From Brachyspira aalborgi (lineage in GTDB: Bacteria > Spirochaetota > Brachyspiria > Brachyspirales > Brachyspiraceae): a DNA stretch of 64,000 nucleotides. The notes under the pieces were generated by a model that was given only the letters and a program-made list of their open reading frames with translations, was not told the DNA's origin and did no database searches. Location of the stretch: NCBI RefSeq assembly GCF_008016455.1, contig NZ_SAXU01000001.1:2396649-2460648 (forward strand), read 5' to 3'. A program made the translations under genes and the position numbers. Shown in pieces: positions 1 to 7,799 of the stretch; the stretch's first letter is position 1, and each line of letters opens with the position of its first letter.

Positions 1-2
1 TT

Positions 3-194
3 GCCGATTGGTATATACCTTTAGACCAAGTGCCAGCCGCGGTAATAGCTACGGCTAAAAGAACCTATCCGCAAGCTGAAATATGGATGGTTGAAATGGA
101 ACACTATAATGTCTATGAAGTAAAAATGAGCAATTTCATGGAACTTTATATTGATATTAACGGTAATCTATTATATCAAAAATGGGACGATTAA
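3..194 (+). CDS. PepSY-like secreted protein, 3' end only
   Basis: The window opens inside this gene. The visible 63 residues begin ADWYIPLDQVP and end YQKWDD, then TAA. They match the second half of the complete gene just downstream: the same pattern of P-x(2)-V, TYPQA, then a beta-rich stretch ending in a FMELYI segment. This is the putative PepSY-like fold (DUF2874 type), usually periplasmic or exported and of unknown function. The short spacer to the next gene (23 nt) suggests a tandem pair in one operon. The upstream part, including any signal peptide, lies outside the window. Family assignment is from pattern recognition only. Confidence 0.7.
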   Translation, partial: ADWYIPLDQVPAAVIATAKRTYPQAEIWMVEMEHYNVYEVKMSNFMELYIDINGNLLYQKWDD

Positions 195-217
195 TTTTTT
201 ATTAAGGAGGTTTTATA

Positions 218-649
218 ATGAAAATAAAAAAATTATTAATCATAAGTTTAATATTAGGTTTAAGTTCGAGTATGGTTTTTGCCGATTGGATAGTTCCAGT
301 TACGGCATTGCCTCAAAAATCGAGAGCTTTTATAAACTCAACTTTTCCAGGAGTTCAAATTTGGAAAGTTGAAAGAGACGGCGGAAAATTTGAAGTTAAA
401 CTTTCAAACGGCGTTGATATAGATTTCTATATGAATGGCGATTGGAAAGATATTGACGGAGAATGGGTTACAATTCCTTTTAGCGTTTTGCCAGCCTCAG
501 TCGCTAACACGGTAAAACAAACCTATCCGCAAGCTGCGATTATAAAGGTTGAAAAAGAATGGGGAAACTATAAAATTAAACTTAATAATTTTATGGAACT
601 ATATATAACCGCAAGCGGACAGCTTGTTGGACAAAAATTTGACGATTAA
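218..649 (+). CDS. PepSY-like exported protein, two repeats
   Basis: A 143-residue protein with a clear Sec signal peptide (residues 1-22, cleavage after VFA) followed by ADW. Two copies of a ~60-residue PepSY-like unit follow: one around residues 25-80 (ALPQKSRAFINSTFPG) and one around 88-143 (VLPASVANTVKQTYPQ), each ending in a beta strand. Such domains occur in small periplasmic proteins of Bacteroidetes and spirochetes; no biochemical role is firmly known. A strong AAGGAGG site (204-210) lies 7 nt before ATG. It is a tandem paralog of the truncated gene at the left edge. The gene ends before a good rho-independent terminator at 682-713. Confidence 0.75.
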   Translation: MKIKKLLIISLILGLSSSMVFADWIVPVTALPQKSRAFINSTFPGVQIWKVERDGGKFEVKLSNGVDIDFYMNGDWKDIDGEWVTIPFSVLPASVANTVKQTYPQAAIIKVEKEWGNYKIKLNNFMELYITASGQLVGQKFDD

Positions 650-681
650 GCTATAAAAAATAGTTTTATAAAAAAATTTAA

Positions 682-713
682 AAGGGATGTCTTATAAAGG
701 CTTCCCTTTTTTA
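682..713. terminator. Rho-independent terminator, probably bidirectional
   Basis: The arms AAGGGATGTC and GGCTTCCCTT pair over 9 of 10 positions around a 7-nt loop. A T run follows on the plus strand. The minus strand also reads into a T-rich stretch because A runs lie at 671-683. It can end both the PepSY-like gene (+) and the ankyrin lipoprotein operon (-). Confidence 0.7.
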
Positions 714-814
714 TTTGTATTTTTATTAGTTAAACTTTTACAAGTATCAATTATAATCTCTTTTAAAAATTTTTTATCTTCAATATCTTTTATAAAATAC
801 ATTGGTTTTGCATT
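692..814 (-). pseudogene. Remnant of the tfoX-like gene 3' end
   Basis: Bases 734-814 are nearly identical (80 of 81 by eye) to 1993-2073, the 3' part of the intact TfoX-like gene. Read on the minus strand, the fragment encodes AKPMYFIKDIEDKKFLKE and on to a stop at 692-694, with no start codon and no upstream half. It therefore looks like a recently duplicated gene fragment left on the far side of the ankyrin gene. This suggests that the ankyrin gene and tfoX fragment arose by a tandem duplication followed by deletion. Confidence 0.75.
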
Positions 815-837
815 ATCTTATTAAATAAACAATCTAT

Positions 838-1941
838 TTATTTAATAGCTTTTCTTAATAATTCTTTTATCTTTTCTGTTTCCGCCAAATCTAAAGCCGT
901 TTCCCCTGTATCCGCTCCGTCAATTTTTCTTGATGCGTTTATATTCGCTCCGTTATCTATTAAAAATTTAGCCATATCGTAATTTCCTATTTTTGCCGCT
1001 CTTATTAAAGCCGTATAGTATTCATCCGCCGCTCCATCATAATCTTCTACCATTATACAGTCTACATTCGCTCCTTTGCTTAAAAGGAATTTGGCAAACT
1101 CATAATCTCCATTTTCCAAAACCATTATTAAAGGTTGATAAATATAAGTTCCTCCATCTCCATCGCTATCCGTATTTTCCGTTGAATTTACATCCGCTCC
1201 ATTTTCTGCAAGATATTTTGCAATGTCGTAATGTCCTAATCGAACGGCTCTCGCAAAAGGAGTATATTCGGTATAATAAAATAAATCGTCTCCTTCTTCC
1301 TCCTTGCATACTATATTAATATTTGCTTTATTTTCTACAAGAATTTGAACCATTTTATAGTTTCCGTTATTCACGGCAATAGCTAATGCGACATATTCTT
1401 TGCTTTCCGACGAATAAAAATAGTATTCGGTTTCTTTTTGATTATGATTATATATAGATTTATTAATCTCAATTTTTTTGTTTTTTAATAATTCTTCAAC
1501 GGTTTGAATATCGTTATTTTCAACGGCTTTTATAAATCTTTCTTCTTCCGAATTTAAATTATTATAATTAAAGGTTTTATTTGTCGTTATTTCGCTATCG
1601 TATATATAAACTTCTTTGTCGTTATATTTATAATCTTTATTATCATAATCGTAATATTTTAATTTATACCAATTTTCTTCCTTCCCTAAAAATTGCCAAT
1701 AATAAATTTCTCCTCCATGTCCGTTTATTTTAAAAAGTATTTTTCCTTTTGGACTTTCTCTTACATTTATATAATCGTCTTTGCTTATATAGAAAAACAT
1801 TGTAGTATTTTCTTCTTCCGCTTCAATATTATTTTGAATATCGTTTGTAGAGTTTTGAGAATTTCCTTTCATATTCGATTTTTCCGAACAGGCAATTAAC
1901 AATAAAATTAATAAACTTATAATTAATATTTTTACTTTCAT
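838..1941 (-). CDS. Ankyrin-repeat lipoprotein with SH3-like domain
   Basis: A 367-residue protein. The N-terminus is a lipoprotein signal with lipobox LLIAC (Cys18). Residues about 50-120 look like a bacterial SH3 (SH3b) domain (DYINVRESPKGKILF, then a WYKLKYY strand). Residues about 130-360 hold four to five ankyrin repeats, with clear copies such as LVENKANINI, LAENGADVNS, LLSKGANVDC and LIDNGANINA. It probably sits on the outer or inner membrane facing the periplasm and binds a protein partner; SH3b suggests peptide or peptidoglycan contact. It starts at ATG 1941 with a GGAG site, 3 nt after the tfoX-like stop, so it is the last gene of an ybaK-tfoX-ankyrin operon. Confidence 0.85.
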   Translation of the reverse strand: MKVKILIISLLILLLIACSEKSNMKGNSQNSTNDIQNNIEAEEENTTMFFYISKDDYINVRESPKGKILFKINGHGGEIYYWQFLGKEENWYKLKYYDYDNKDYKYNDKEVYIYDSEITTNKTFNYNNLNSEEERFIKAVENNDIQTVEELLKNKKIEINKSIYNHNQKETEYYFYSSESKEYVALAIAVNNGNYKMVQILVENKANINIVCKEEEGDDLFYYTEYTPFARAVRLGHYDIAKYLAENGADVNSTENTDSDGDGGTYIYQPLIMVLENGDYEFAKFLLSKGANVDCIMVEDYDGAADEYYTALIRAAKIGNYDMAKFLIDNGANINASRKIDGADTGETALDLAETEKIKELLRKAIK

Positions 1942-1944
1942 TTT

Positions 1945-2274
1945 CTACTCCAAATATTTTTTCTTCTTTTTCTTTTTATTATTACTTTTAAGACTTTTAC
2001 AAGTATCAATTATAATCTCTTTTAAAAATTTTTTATTTTCAATATCTTTTATAAAATACATTGGTTTTGCATTTTTATAAGGAATAGCTTCTTCTAAATT
2101 ATAATCTTTATTAGTTTCCGCAATTTTTATAAGAAGTCTATTATCGTAAATTCCGCCAAATAAAATTTGATTATAATAAAGCAAATATTCTCCCATCATT
2201 GATTTATAACTTATATTTTCAAGCAAATCCAATTTATCTAAAATTAAATCTCTGTATTCTTTTGAAGTCGGCAT
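1945..2274 (-). CDS. TfoX N-terminal-domain protein
   Basis: 109 residues, matching the stand-alone TfoX/Sxy N-terminal domain: SYKSMMGEYLLYYNQILFGGIYDNRLLIKI is the hallmark region (here residues about 23-52), followed by an AKPMYFIKDIE segment. In gamma-proteobacteria this domain is part of a competence regulator. The single-domain form found here is common in Firmicutes and spirochetes and has no proven function. The C-terminus is a run of lysines. It sits 3 nt after the ybaK-like stop and 3 nt before the ankyrin lipoprotein, so translation is likely coupled. A copy of its 3' part lies at 692-814. Confidence 0.75.
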   Translation of the reverse strand: MPTSKEYRDLILDKLDLLENISYKSMMGEYLLYYNQILFGGIYDNRLLIKIAETNKDYNLEEAIPYKNAKPMYFIKDIENKKFLKEIIIDTCKSLKSNNKKKKKKKYLE

Positions 2275-2277
2275 AAA

Positions 2278-2751
2278 TTAATTTTCCGTATATTTACAAA
2301 CATTAATCCATTTTTTATTATTAACTATTTTTTCAAGCTCGTCCACCGCTAATTTTATTGCGCTATTTGAACTTCCGCAAGCTGGATAAACAATTTTAAG
2401 TCTTTTTAAAGATTCGTCTAAATAAATATCGACATTATCGTTTACTCCGAAAGGACAAACTCCGCCAACCGCATGCCCGATTAATTCTTCCACTTTCTCA
2501 AAAGGAATCATTTTCGCTTTTGTAGAAAATTCCGCTTTATATTTGCTATTGTCTATTTTGCAATCTCCCGCAACTACTATTAATATTGGTTTATCGTCTA
2601 TAAGAAAAGAGAGAGTTTTTGCAATTTCTTTTTCTTCAGAGTTTAACGCTTTTGCAGCTTCTTCAACCGTTGCCGATGAAACGGGAAATTCCATAACTTT
2701 ATCGTCAAGCTCAAATTTTTTTAAATATTCTTTCGCTCTTGTTAATGACAT
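2278..2751 (-). CDS. YbaK/EbsC-family aminoacyl-tRNA deacylase
   Basis: 157 residues of the YbaK/ProX editing-domain family, which hydrolyses mischarged aminoacyl-tRNA (Cys-tRNA-Pro for YbaK, Ala-tRNA-Pro for ProX). Visible landmarks are the EEAAKALNSEEKEIAKTL segment, then the Lys-rich K-Y-K strand, and the family signature GHAVGGVCPFG around residues 92-102. Length equals the usual stand-alone form. ATG 2751 is preceded by a GGAG site. It is the first gene of the operon with the TfoX-like and ankyrin genes. Which mischarged tRNA it clears cannot be told from sequence alone. Confidence 0.85.
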   Translation of the reverse strand: MSLTRAKEYLKKFELDDKVMEFPVSSATVEEAAKALNSEEKEIAKTLSFLIDDKPILIVVAGDCKIDNSKYKAEFSTKAKMIPFEKVEELIGHAVGGVCPFGVNDNVDIYLDESLKRLKIVYPACGSSNSAIKLAVDELEKIVNNKKWINVCKYTEN

Positions 2752-2922
2752 TTTTATTCTCCGATTTTTATTAGATAAATATTTTAAATTAAAATTTGTT
2801 TAATAATATCATAAAAGAAATTAATTATCAATTAACATATTTAATGTTGGTTATTTTTTGTTAGCAAAAAAGAACATAATAAATTTTTATCATATTTTTA
2901 TGAATATTTTAAAATTAAACTC

Positions 2923-2951
2923 TTGACATATTTTTAAAATAAGTATATTAA
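2923..2951 (+). promoter_or_regulatory. Promoter of the beta-barrel gene at 3044
   Basis: TTGACA at 2923-2928, a 17-nt spacer, then TATTAA at 2946-2951. This leaves a leader of about 85 nt that ends in an AAGGAGGT ribosome site. The rest of the 292-nt gap holds an AT-rich stretch at 2851-2890 that resembles two other gaps in this window (see findings). Confidence 0.65.
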
Positions 2952-3043
2952 TAATTTACTATATTAATGATTGTAAATAAAATGACGAGTGGATTCTCGC
3001 ATTAATTATAAAAAATTTAATTTATCAAGGAGGTTTTTAATTA

Positions 3044-3751
3044 ATGAAAACTTTTAAAAAACTATTTTTAGTAGTTGCAATGTCTATGGTATTTGTTGTA
3101 TCGGCATTTGCAGAGAGCAGTTTTGAGCTTATACTCAACGGGAAAGCGGGATTAAGTATTGGAGTTCCGCCAAAGCTTCTTAAAGATAACGCTGGAGCAA
3201 AAGGCGAATTAGGACTTGACGCTGGAGTTTCCGCTCAATTCGGACGACTTCATCGATTTTCAAACGGCTTTGGAATAAGCATGTTGGCTGAAATAGGATA
3301 TTCTCGCGATACTTTTGCCAATTCCGTAGATGCAAGTTCTTTAGGGCTTGCTGGCGGAGGAAGAGCTTCTTTCTCATACAGATTCGACAGTTTGCAAATC
3401 GGTTTATTGCCTAAATTCAATTTTGGAAAATTTGCAATCGGAATTGGCGGTGGAATTAAAATTCCTCTTGGAGGCGGAAAAGAAACAGTTCAAATTGATA
3501 GCGAAAAAGAATCTATAAAATTGAGCAGAAGCGATATAAAAAATTTAATTAATCCAATGATTATAGGCTATGTTAAAGGAACTTTAGGTTATTCAATATT
3601 TTTAACCGAAAGTTTTGCTTTTAATATCGGCTTATATTTGGAATACGATATTATGAAAGCTCGACTTATACCAATAGGCGACAAAAAAGAATTTTACGGA
3701 AGTTTTGATATAGGTTTAGAATTAGGACTTAGATTTGGAAGAAAAGCTTAA
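3044..3751 (+). CDS. Outer-membrane beta-barrel protein
   Basis: 235 residues. Signal peptide 1-23 with cleavage after AFA, followed by alternating hydrophobic/polar strands rich in Gly and aromatic residues, e.g. GLSIGVPPK, GNGFGISMLAEIGY-like strands and IGLLPKFNFGKFAIGIGGG. The chain ends LGLELGLRFGRKA. This is the pattern of small (8- to 12-stranded) barrels in Brachyspira-type spirochetes. The gene at 27875 has the same layout, including a PKLNFxxG(I)xFGIG(A/G)G strand and an FG-R-K/P ending, so the two are probable paralogs. Strong ribosome site AAGGAGGT. Role unknown: porin, adhesin or structural. Confidence 0.8.
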   Translation: MKTFKKLFLVVAMSMVFVVSAFAESSFELILNGKAGLSIGVPPKLLKDNAGAKGELGLDAGVSAQFGRLHRFSNGFGISMLAEIGYSRDTFANSVDASSLGLAGGGRASFSYRFDSLQIGLLPKFNFGKFAIGIGGGIKIPLGGGKETVQIDSEKESIKLSRSDIKNLINPMIIGYVKGTLGYSIFLTESFAFNIGLYLEYDIMKARLIPIGDKKEFYGSFDIGLELGLRFGRKA

Positions 3752-3784
3752 TTAAATTCGCAAGACTTTTAAAATTTTATAAAG

Positions 3785-3814
3785 CGGGCGGAGAATTATC
3801 TTCGTCCGTTTTTT
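3785..3814. terminator. Terminator between convergent genes
   Basis: The 9-bp arms CGGGCGGAG and CTTCGTCCG (two G-T pairs) enclose AATTAT. A T run follows on the plus side and a moderately T-rich run on the minus side. It ends the beta-barrel gene and probably also the convergent NeuB-family gene. Confidence 0.75.
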
Positions 3815-4853
3815 ATTTTGTCAATTCTTCAAAACTTAAAGCGGTAAAAGATTTTTTATCTATTTTTAATTTTTTTCCTACAACTTTATTATAATCTTTA
3901 GCAGGTATTCCAATGCAAGGTCTCAAAGCTATTAAATCTTTTTCTTTTAAAATTTCATTTTTAAGCATGCTATGATTTAAATATAAACCTCTTTTTGCAT
4001 ATATAAGTTCTTTTTTTTCTTGCTTGCTTAATATTCTTTCTTTCGATAAAGCCTTTTCTCCTCCAAGCAAAGCGACAGTATTATTAAGAGAATTGATTAA
4101 ATCGCTCATTGATTTTGCATCCAAACTTATTATATGGTCTCCTGATTTTTTTTCGGGAGTTATTGTAAAATGTTTTTCTATTATTTTTGCCCCTAAAGTA
4201 AACGCTATTATTGGCGCTTCAATTCCTATAGTATGGTCCGAATAGCCTATTATATTTTTTTTAAATAATTTATTCATAATAGATATTCTATTTAATCTTG
4301 CATTTTTAATCGGAGTAGGATATTCAACCGAACAATGCAAAAGAGCGACTTCATTATTTTTCAATATTTTTAAAGCGTTATTTATATCTTTATTTAAAGC
4401 GAGCCCCGTAGACATTATAACTGGTTTTTTTGTTTTAGCTATTGCATTTAATAATGGAATATTATCAATATCGCAAGACGCTATTTTATAAATTTCAATA
4501 TTATTTTCTTCCATTTCTAAAACAGATTCTATTGAAAAAGGCGTGCTTATAAAAATTATATTGTTTTTTTTCGCTTCTTCTATTAAAGGTTTATACCATT
4601 CTTTTTTAAATACTATATCGTTTATTCCATCAAGAGCGTTTTCGGGAAGTTTTAATTCTTTGATATACTCCTTTACGGCAAATAAATTATTAAGAGTAAA
4701 ACTTTGAAATTTAATAGCATCCGCTCCCGATTTAGCGGCTTCTCTAACCATTTTTAACGCTACTTCAAAATCGCCTTCATGATTGCATCCCGCTTCTGCT
4801 ATTACAAAGAATTTCTTTTTATTTATAAGATTTTTTAATTTTATAGAACTCAT
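3813..4853 (-). CDS. neuB: NeuB-family sialic/nonulosonic acid synthase
   Basis: 346 residues with the NeuB TIM barrel followed by a SAF (antifreeze-like) C-terminal domain. Landmarks: IAEAGCNHEGD near residue 18, GADAIKFQSF near 43, ISTPFS near 100, YKIASCDI near 121, STGLA near 148, LHCSVEYPTP near 172, GYSDHTIG near 203, IEKHFT near 226. The SAF part (about 285-346) contains RGLYLNHS and LRPCIGIPAKDYNKVVGKKL. The family condenses phosphoenolpyruvate with a 6-carbon amino sugar to give N-acetylneuraminate, legionaminate or pseudaminate. Which sugar is made cannot be read here, since no neuA/neuC/pse partner is adjacent. Such sugars decorate LPS/LOS or flagellins. Confidence 0.88.
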   Translation of the reverse strand: MSSIKLKNLINKKKFFVIAEAGCNHEGDFEVALKMVREAAKSGADAIKFQSFTLNNLFAVKEYIKELKLPENALDGINDIVFKKEWYKPLIEEAKKNNIIFISTPFSIESVLEMEENNIEIYKIASCDIDNIPLLNAIAKTKKPVIMSTGLALNKDINNALKILKNNEVALLHCSVEYPTPIKNARLNRISIMNKLFKKNIIGYSDHTIGIEAPIIAFTLGAKIIEKHFTITPEKKSGDHIISLDAKSMSDLINSLNNTVALLGGEKALSKERILSKQEKKELIYAKRGLYLNHSMLKNEILKEKDLIALRPCIGIPAKDYNKVVGKKLKIDKKSFTALSFEELTK

Positions 4854-4888
4854 ATAGACAACCTAAATTTAAAAAGTAAAAAATTATG

Positions 4889-4961
4889 AGCTGGCGATGG
4901 GACTCGAACCCGCAACCGGCTGATTACAAATCAGCTGCTCTACCAATTGAGCTACGCCAGC
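4889..4961 (-). tRNA. tRNA-Thr (anticodon UGU)
   Basis: 73 nt with a perfect 7-bp acceptor stem (GCTGGCG / CGCCAGC), a D-arm TAGCTCAATTGGTAGAGCA, an anticodon arm CTGAT-TTTGTAA-ATCAG with anticodon TGT, and a T-arm with GGTTCGAGTCC. The discriminator base is T and the CCA end is not encoded. No associated second tRNA is seen. Confidence 0.97.
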
Positions 4962-5079
4962 GATTTATTTATTAATTAAGCAATATTATATAATATAAAA
5001 ATAAAATTGCAAGCTTTTAATTGCATTAATTATAATTATTTAATTTTAAAAAAAATTATAAAAAATTAAAATTAAACTA

Positions 5080-5108
5080 TTGACAAAAATATTATTGTAT
5101 GTTAGAAT
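5080..5108 (+). promoter_or_regulatory. Strong orphan promoter (candidate small RNA)
   Basis: TTGACA at 5080-5085, exactly 17 nt, then TAGAAT at 5103-5108. It faces away from the tRNA and is about 290 nt upstream of fabG, which has its own promoter. A terminator follows about 100 nt downstream, so it seems to drive a short RNA. Confidence 0.75.
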
Positions 5109-5117
5109 ATACTAACA
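5100..5117 (+). promoter_or_regulatory. 18-bp palindromic operator over the -10
   Basis: TGTTAG-AATATA-CTAACA, perfect 6-bp arms, overlies the -10 box and likely start site of the promoter at 5080-5108. It is 16/18 identical to the site at 60120-60137 in front of the DUF3793-flavodoxin operon. A repressor bound here would block RNA polymerase. The regulator is inferred, possibly of the Fur/PerR family because DUF3793-flavodoxin pairs are often iron-controlled. Confidence 0.65.
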
Positions 5118-5217
5118 ATCTGTTTTTGAATATATTAATTCTAATCAGATTATATTTTATAACCTTCATTTAATTAAACTGTTTAAGCTCCTTTTTTAAA
5201 AAAGGGGCTTATTTTTT
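5115..5217 (+). ncRNA. Candidate small regulatory RNA (~100 nt)
   Basis: This is the stretch between the promoter at 5080-5108 and the terminator at 5185-5217. A possible 5' stem pairs AATCTG (5117-5122) with CAGATT (5146-5151), and an unpaired middle contains TAACCTTCATTT. There is no ribosome site. The only reading frame starts inside the promoter at 5099 (24 codons) and would not be transcribed in full. It does not look like 6S, SRP, RNase P or tmRNA in size or motifs. The shared operator with a flavodoxin operon raises the idea of an iron- or redox-controlled regulator, but that is inference. Confidence 0.55.
5185..5217 (+). terminator. Strong rho-independent terminator
   Basis: AAGCTCC + T6 pairs with A6 + GGGGCTT (13 bp including one G-T), followed by ATTTTTT. 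It stands 150 nt before fabG with no protein gene in front of it on the plus strand, which is why the small RNA is proposed. Confidence 0.8.
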
Positions 5218-5289
5218 AGTTTGTAATATTTTAGCAATATTTGAACTTTTAACCTAAAAAGTCGGAAATTTTAAAGTTATAAAACACTC

Positions 5290-5318
5290 TTGACAAATTT
5301 TTTATATTTTGTTTTAAT
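5290..5318 (+). promoter_or_regulatory. Promoter of the fabG-acpP-fabF operon
   Basis: TTGACA 5290-5295, 17-nt spacer, TTTAAT 5313-5318, with TAATAT shifted by two as an alternative. The leader to fabG is about 45 nt. The region 5218-5289 holds nothing I recognise apart from a weak inverted repeat (AACTTT at 5244, AAAGTT at 5273). Confidence 0.65.
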
Positions 5319-5367
5319 ATAGCAATTATTTATTAAATAAAAAATTTTTTAAGGTAAAACTAAAAGC

Positions 5368-6117
5368 ATGGATTTAAATCTTAAAGGAAAAACCGCTTTA
5401 ATAACGGGAGCGAGTAGAGGAATAGGAAAAAAAATAGCGGAAACTTTGGCAAAAGAAGGCGCTAATATAGTTATAACCGCTACGAATATTGAAAAAGCTT
5501 CAACCGTTGCGGATGAGTTAAAAAAACAATATAATATTGAAACTATGGCTTTAAAGCATAATGTTAAATTAAGCGAATCATGTAAAGAAATAGTCGATAA
5601 AACTGTAGAGAAATTTAAATCTATAGATATATTAGTAAATAACGCGGGAATAGCGAGAGATATGCTTGTTATTCAAATGGATGATAACGCTTGGAACGAA
5701 GTAATCGAAACTAATCTTTCGGGAGCTTTTTATACTTCAAGAGAGGCGGCAAAATATATGCTAAAGGCAAGAAGCGGAAAGATAATAAATATATCGAGCG
5801 TTATAGGAAAAATGGGAAATGCGGGACAAACAAATTACGCCGCTGCAAAAGCGGGAATAATTGGAATAACAAAATCTATGGCTAAAGAATTTGCATCGCG
5901 TAAAATATGCGTTAATGCTATAGCGCCTGGATTTATTCAAACCGATATGACGGGAGTTTTGCCCGAAGATACGGTTAAAAATATAATGAATATCACGCCG
6001 TTAAAGAGATTGGGAAATGCGGAAGATGTCGCTAATTTGGTAGCTTTTCTTTCGTCAGATTTGAGCGCTTATATAACGGGAGAGGTTATAGCGGTAGACG
6101 GCGGAATGTCTATGTGA
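5368..6117 (+). CDS. fabG: 3-oxoacyl-[ACP] reductase FabG
   Basis: 249 residues, the full length of the family. It is a short-chain dehydrogenase: TGASRGIG NADP-binding loop at residues 13-20, NNAG near 89, catalytic Ser in NISSVIG near 140, and Tyr-x3-Lys in NYAAAKAG near 153-157. It uses NADPH to reduce 3-oxoacyl-ACP in fatty acid elongation in the cytoplasm. acpP follows after 78 nt and fabF after that, the common elongation cluster, although fabD and fabH are absent here. The ribosome site is weak (AAGG well upstream of ATG). Confidence 0.96.
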   Translation: MDLNLKGKTALITGASRGIGKKIAETLAKEGANIVITATNIEKASTVADELKKQYNIETMALKHNVKLSESCKEIVDKTVEKFKSIDILVNNAGIARDMLVIQMDDNAWNEVIETNLSGAFYTSREAAKYMLKARSGKIINISSVIGKMGNAGQTNYAAAKAGIIGITKSMAKEFASRKICVNAIAPGFIQTDMTGVLPEDTVKNIMNITPLKRLGNAEDVANLVAFLSSDLSAYITGEVIAVDGGMSM

Positions 6118-6195
6118 TTATAATTTTAATAAAAGCAAATAAGGTTGCCTAAAGGCGCTTTATAATAAATATTTTAATTTTTAAGGAGAATAAAA

Positions 6196-6432
6196 ATGGC
6201 ATTAATCGATGAAATTAAGGATGTTGTGGCGAGTCAATTAAACATCGCCGACAAAAGCAAAATTACGGATACGGCTTCTTTTGTAGACGATTTGAATGCA
6301 GATTCTTTGGATTTGGTGGAATTAATCATGGAGTTGGAAAAACGATACGATATTAAAATTCCTCAAGAAGACCAAGAGAAGATTAAAAATGTAGCCGATG
6401 CCGCTAAATATATCGAAGACCATAAAAAGTAA
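6196..6432 (+). CDS. acpP: Acyl carrier protein
   Basis: 78 residues. The phosphopantetheine attachment site is the Ser in DLNADSLDLVELIMELE (about residue 37), followed by KRYDIKIPQED, a textbook AcpP helix II. It carries growing acyl chains for FabG and FabF. AAGGAG ribosome site 7 nt before ATG. A good terminator after the stop, ahead of fabF, probably gives acpP a higher transcript level than fabF, as is common for this abundant protein. Confidence 0.97.
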   Translation: MALIDEIKDVVASQLNIADKSKITDTASFVDDLNADSLDLVELIMELEKRYDIKIPQEDQEKIKNVADAAKYIEDHKK

Positions 6433-6445
6433 TATATTTAGAAAT

Positions 6446-6485
6446 TTCCCGTAGGATAATTTATTTTTGTTTTACGGGAATTTTT
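6446..6485 (+). terminator. Terminator/attenuator between acpP and fabF
   Basis: TTCCCGTA (6446-6453) pairs with TACGGGAA (6473-6480) and is followed by TTTTT. Because fabF has no clear promoter in the remaining 28 nt, this is probably a leaky terminator that sets acpP above fabF. Confidence 0.7.
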
Positions 6486-6513
6486 ATTATTTAAATTATC
6501 AGGAGCTATTTAT

Positions 6514-7767
6514 ATGAGTGAACGCAGAGTTGTAGTAACGGGGCTTGGAGTTGTAAACGCTTTAGGAAACGATGTTAAAACATTTTGGAATAATCTTCTT
6601 AACGGAGTTTCGGGAGCTAAAAAACTTAATAAATATTTCGACCCCGACAAAGAAGGGCTTATAACAAAAATAGGAGCGGAGGCTTTGCCGCTTGAAGGCG
6701 ATTATTATTCCGATAAAAAAATGTTAAGAAGATTAGACCCTTTTATCAATTTTGGAATATATGCAAGCTATCATGCTTTTAAGCAGGCTGGAATAGAGCC
6801 TAGAGGTAATTTTGACCCTTTTAGAGCGGGAGCAATTTTAGGAAGCGGTATTGGAGGAGTTACTACTTTATTGCAAAATCATAGCGTAATATTATCGGAC
6901 GGACCTAGCAGAGTTTCGCCTTTTTTTGTACCTATGCAAATAATTAATATGACTCCTGGACTTATCGCTATGGAATACGGAATGAACGGACCAAATTATA
7001 GCGTTGTGACGGCTTGCGCTTCTGCAAATCATTCAATAGGTTTAGGTTATAAACATATTAAAGATAATGAAGCGGATATTATGGTTGTAGGCGGAAGCGA
7101 GTCTACAATTAATCCTCTCACTATAGCTGGATTTAATAACGCGAGAGCTTTATCTACAAGAAATGACGAGCCTGAAAAAGCTTCGAGACCTTTCGATAAA
7201 GGAAGGGACGGTTTTGTTATTTCCGAAGGAGCTGGAATATTAATTTTGGAAGAATACGAACATGCTAAAAAAAGAAACGCTGAAATTCTTGCCGAGATTT
7301 GCGGATACGGTTTTACTGCTGACGCTCATCATATTACGGCGCCTTTAGAAGACGGGGCTATGGGAGCGAGAGCTATGTCTTTGGCTATAGAGAGCGCTAA
7401 AATATCGCCCGACAAAATCAATTATATAAATACGCATGGAACTTCAACGCCTACAGGAGATATAGCGGAAGTTAAAGCTATTAAAAAATCTTTAGGCGAA
7501 GATGTAGCTAAAAAAATAAAAATAAATTCTACAAAATCTATGACAGGACATGCGCTTGGAGCTGCGGGAGGAATAGAAGCTATAGCGACTATTATGAGTA
7601 TTATAGATTCTAAAGTTCATCCTACAATAAATATCGATGAGCAAGATTCAGAGTGCGATTTGGATGTCGTGCCAAATACGGCGCAAGATTATAAAATAGA
7701 ATACGCTATAAGTAATTCTTTTGGTTTTGGAGGACATAACGCTTCAATCGTATTTAAAAAAATATAA
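6514..7767 (+). CDS. fabF: 3-oxoacyl-[ACP] synthase II FabF
   Basis: 417 residues, usual length for KAS II. Thiolase fold with active-site Cys in VVTACASANHSIG (about residue 168), His in NTHGTSTPTGD (about 308) and His in SFGFGGHNAS (about 345-410 region). It extends acyl-ACP with malonyl-ACP. Ribosome site AGGAG before ATG 6514. Last gene of the fab cluster; a strong terminator follows. Confidence 0.97.
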   Translation: MSERRVVVTGLGVVNALGNDVKTFWNNLLNGVSGAKKLNKYFDPDKEGLITKIGAEALPLEGDYYSDKKMLRRLDPFINFGIYASYHAFKQAGIEPRGNFDPFRAGAILGSGIGGVTTLLQNHSVILSDGPSRVSPFFVPMQIINMTPGLIAMEYGMNGPNYSVVTACASANHSIGLGYKHIKDNEADIMVVGGSESTINPLTIAGFNNARALSTRNDEPEKASRPFDKGRDGFVISEGAGILILEEYEHAKKRNAEILAEICGYGFTADAHHITAPLEDGAMGARAMSLAIESAKISPDKINYINTHGTSTPTGDIAEVKAIKKSLGEDVAKKIKINSTKSMTGHALGAAGGIEAIATIMSIIDSKVHPTINIDEQDSECDLDVVPNTAQDYKIEYAISNSFGFGGHNASIVFKKI

Positions 7768-7799
7768 AATCTTAAAATAAGAAAAGATAAAATTTATAA

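Noticed and set aside
993-1319. Plus-strand reading frame opposite the ankyrin gene
   Set aside because: Shadow of the ankyrin repeats on the other strand, with an implausible Leu/His-rich composition and no ribosome site.
5099-5173. 24-codon reading frame (MLEYTNNLF...) in the small RNA region
   Set aside because: The start codon lies in the promoter's -10 region, so it would not be transcribed, and there is no ribosome site.
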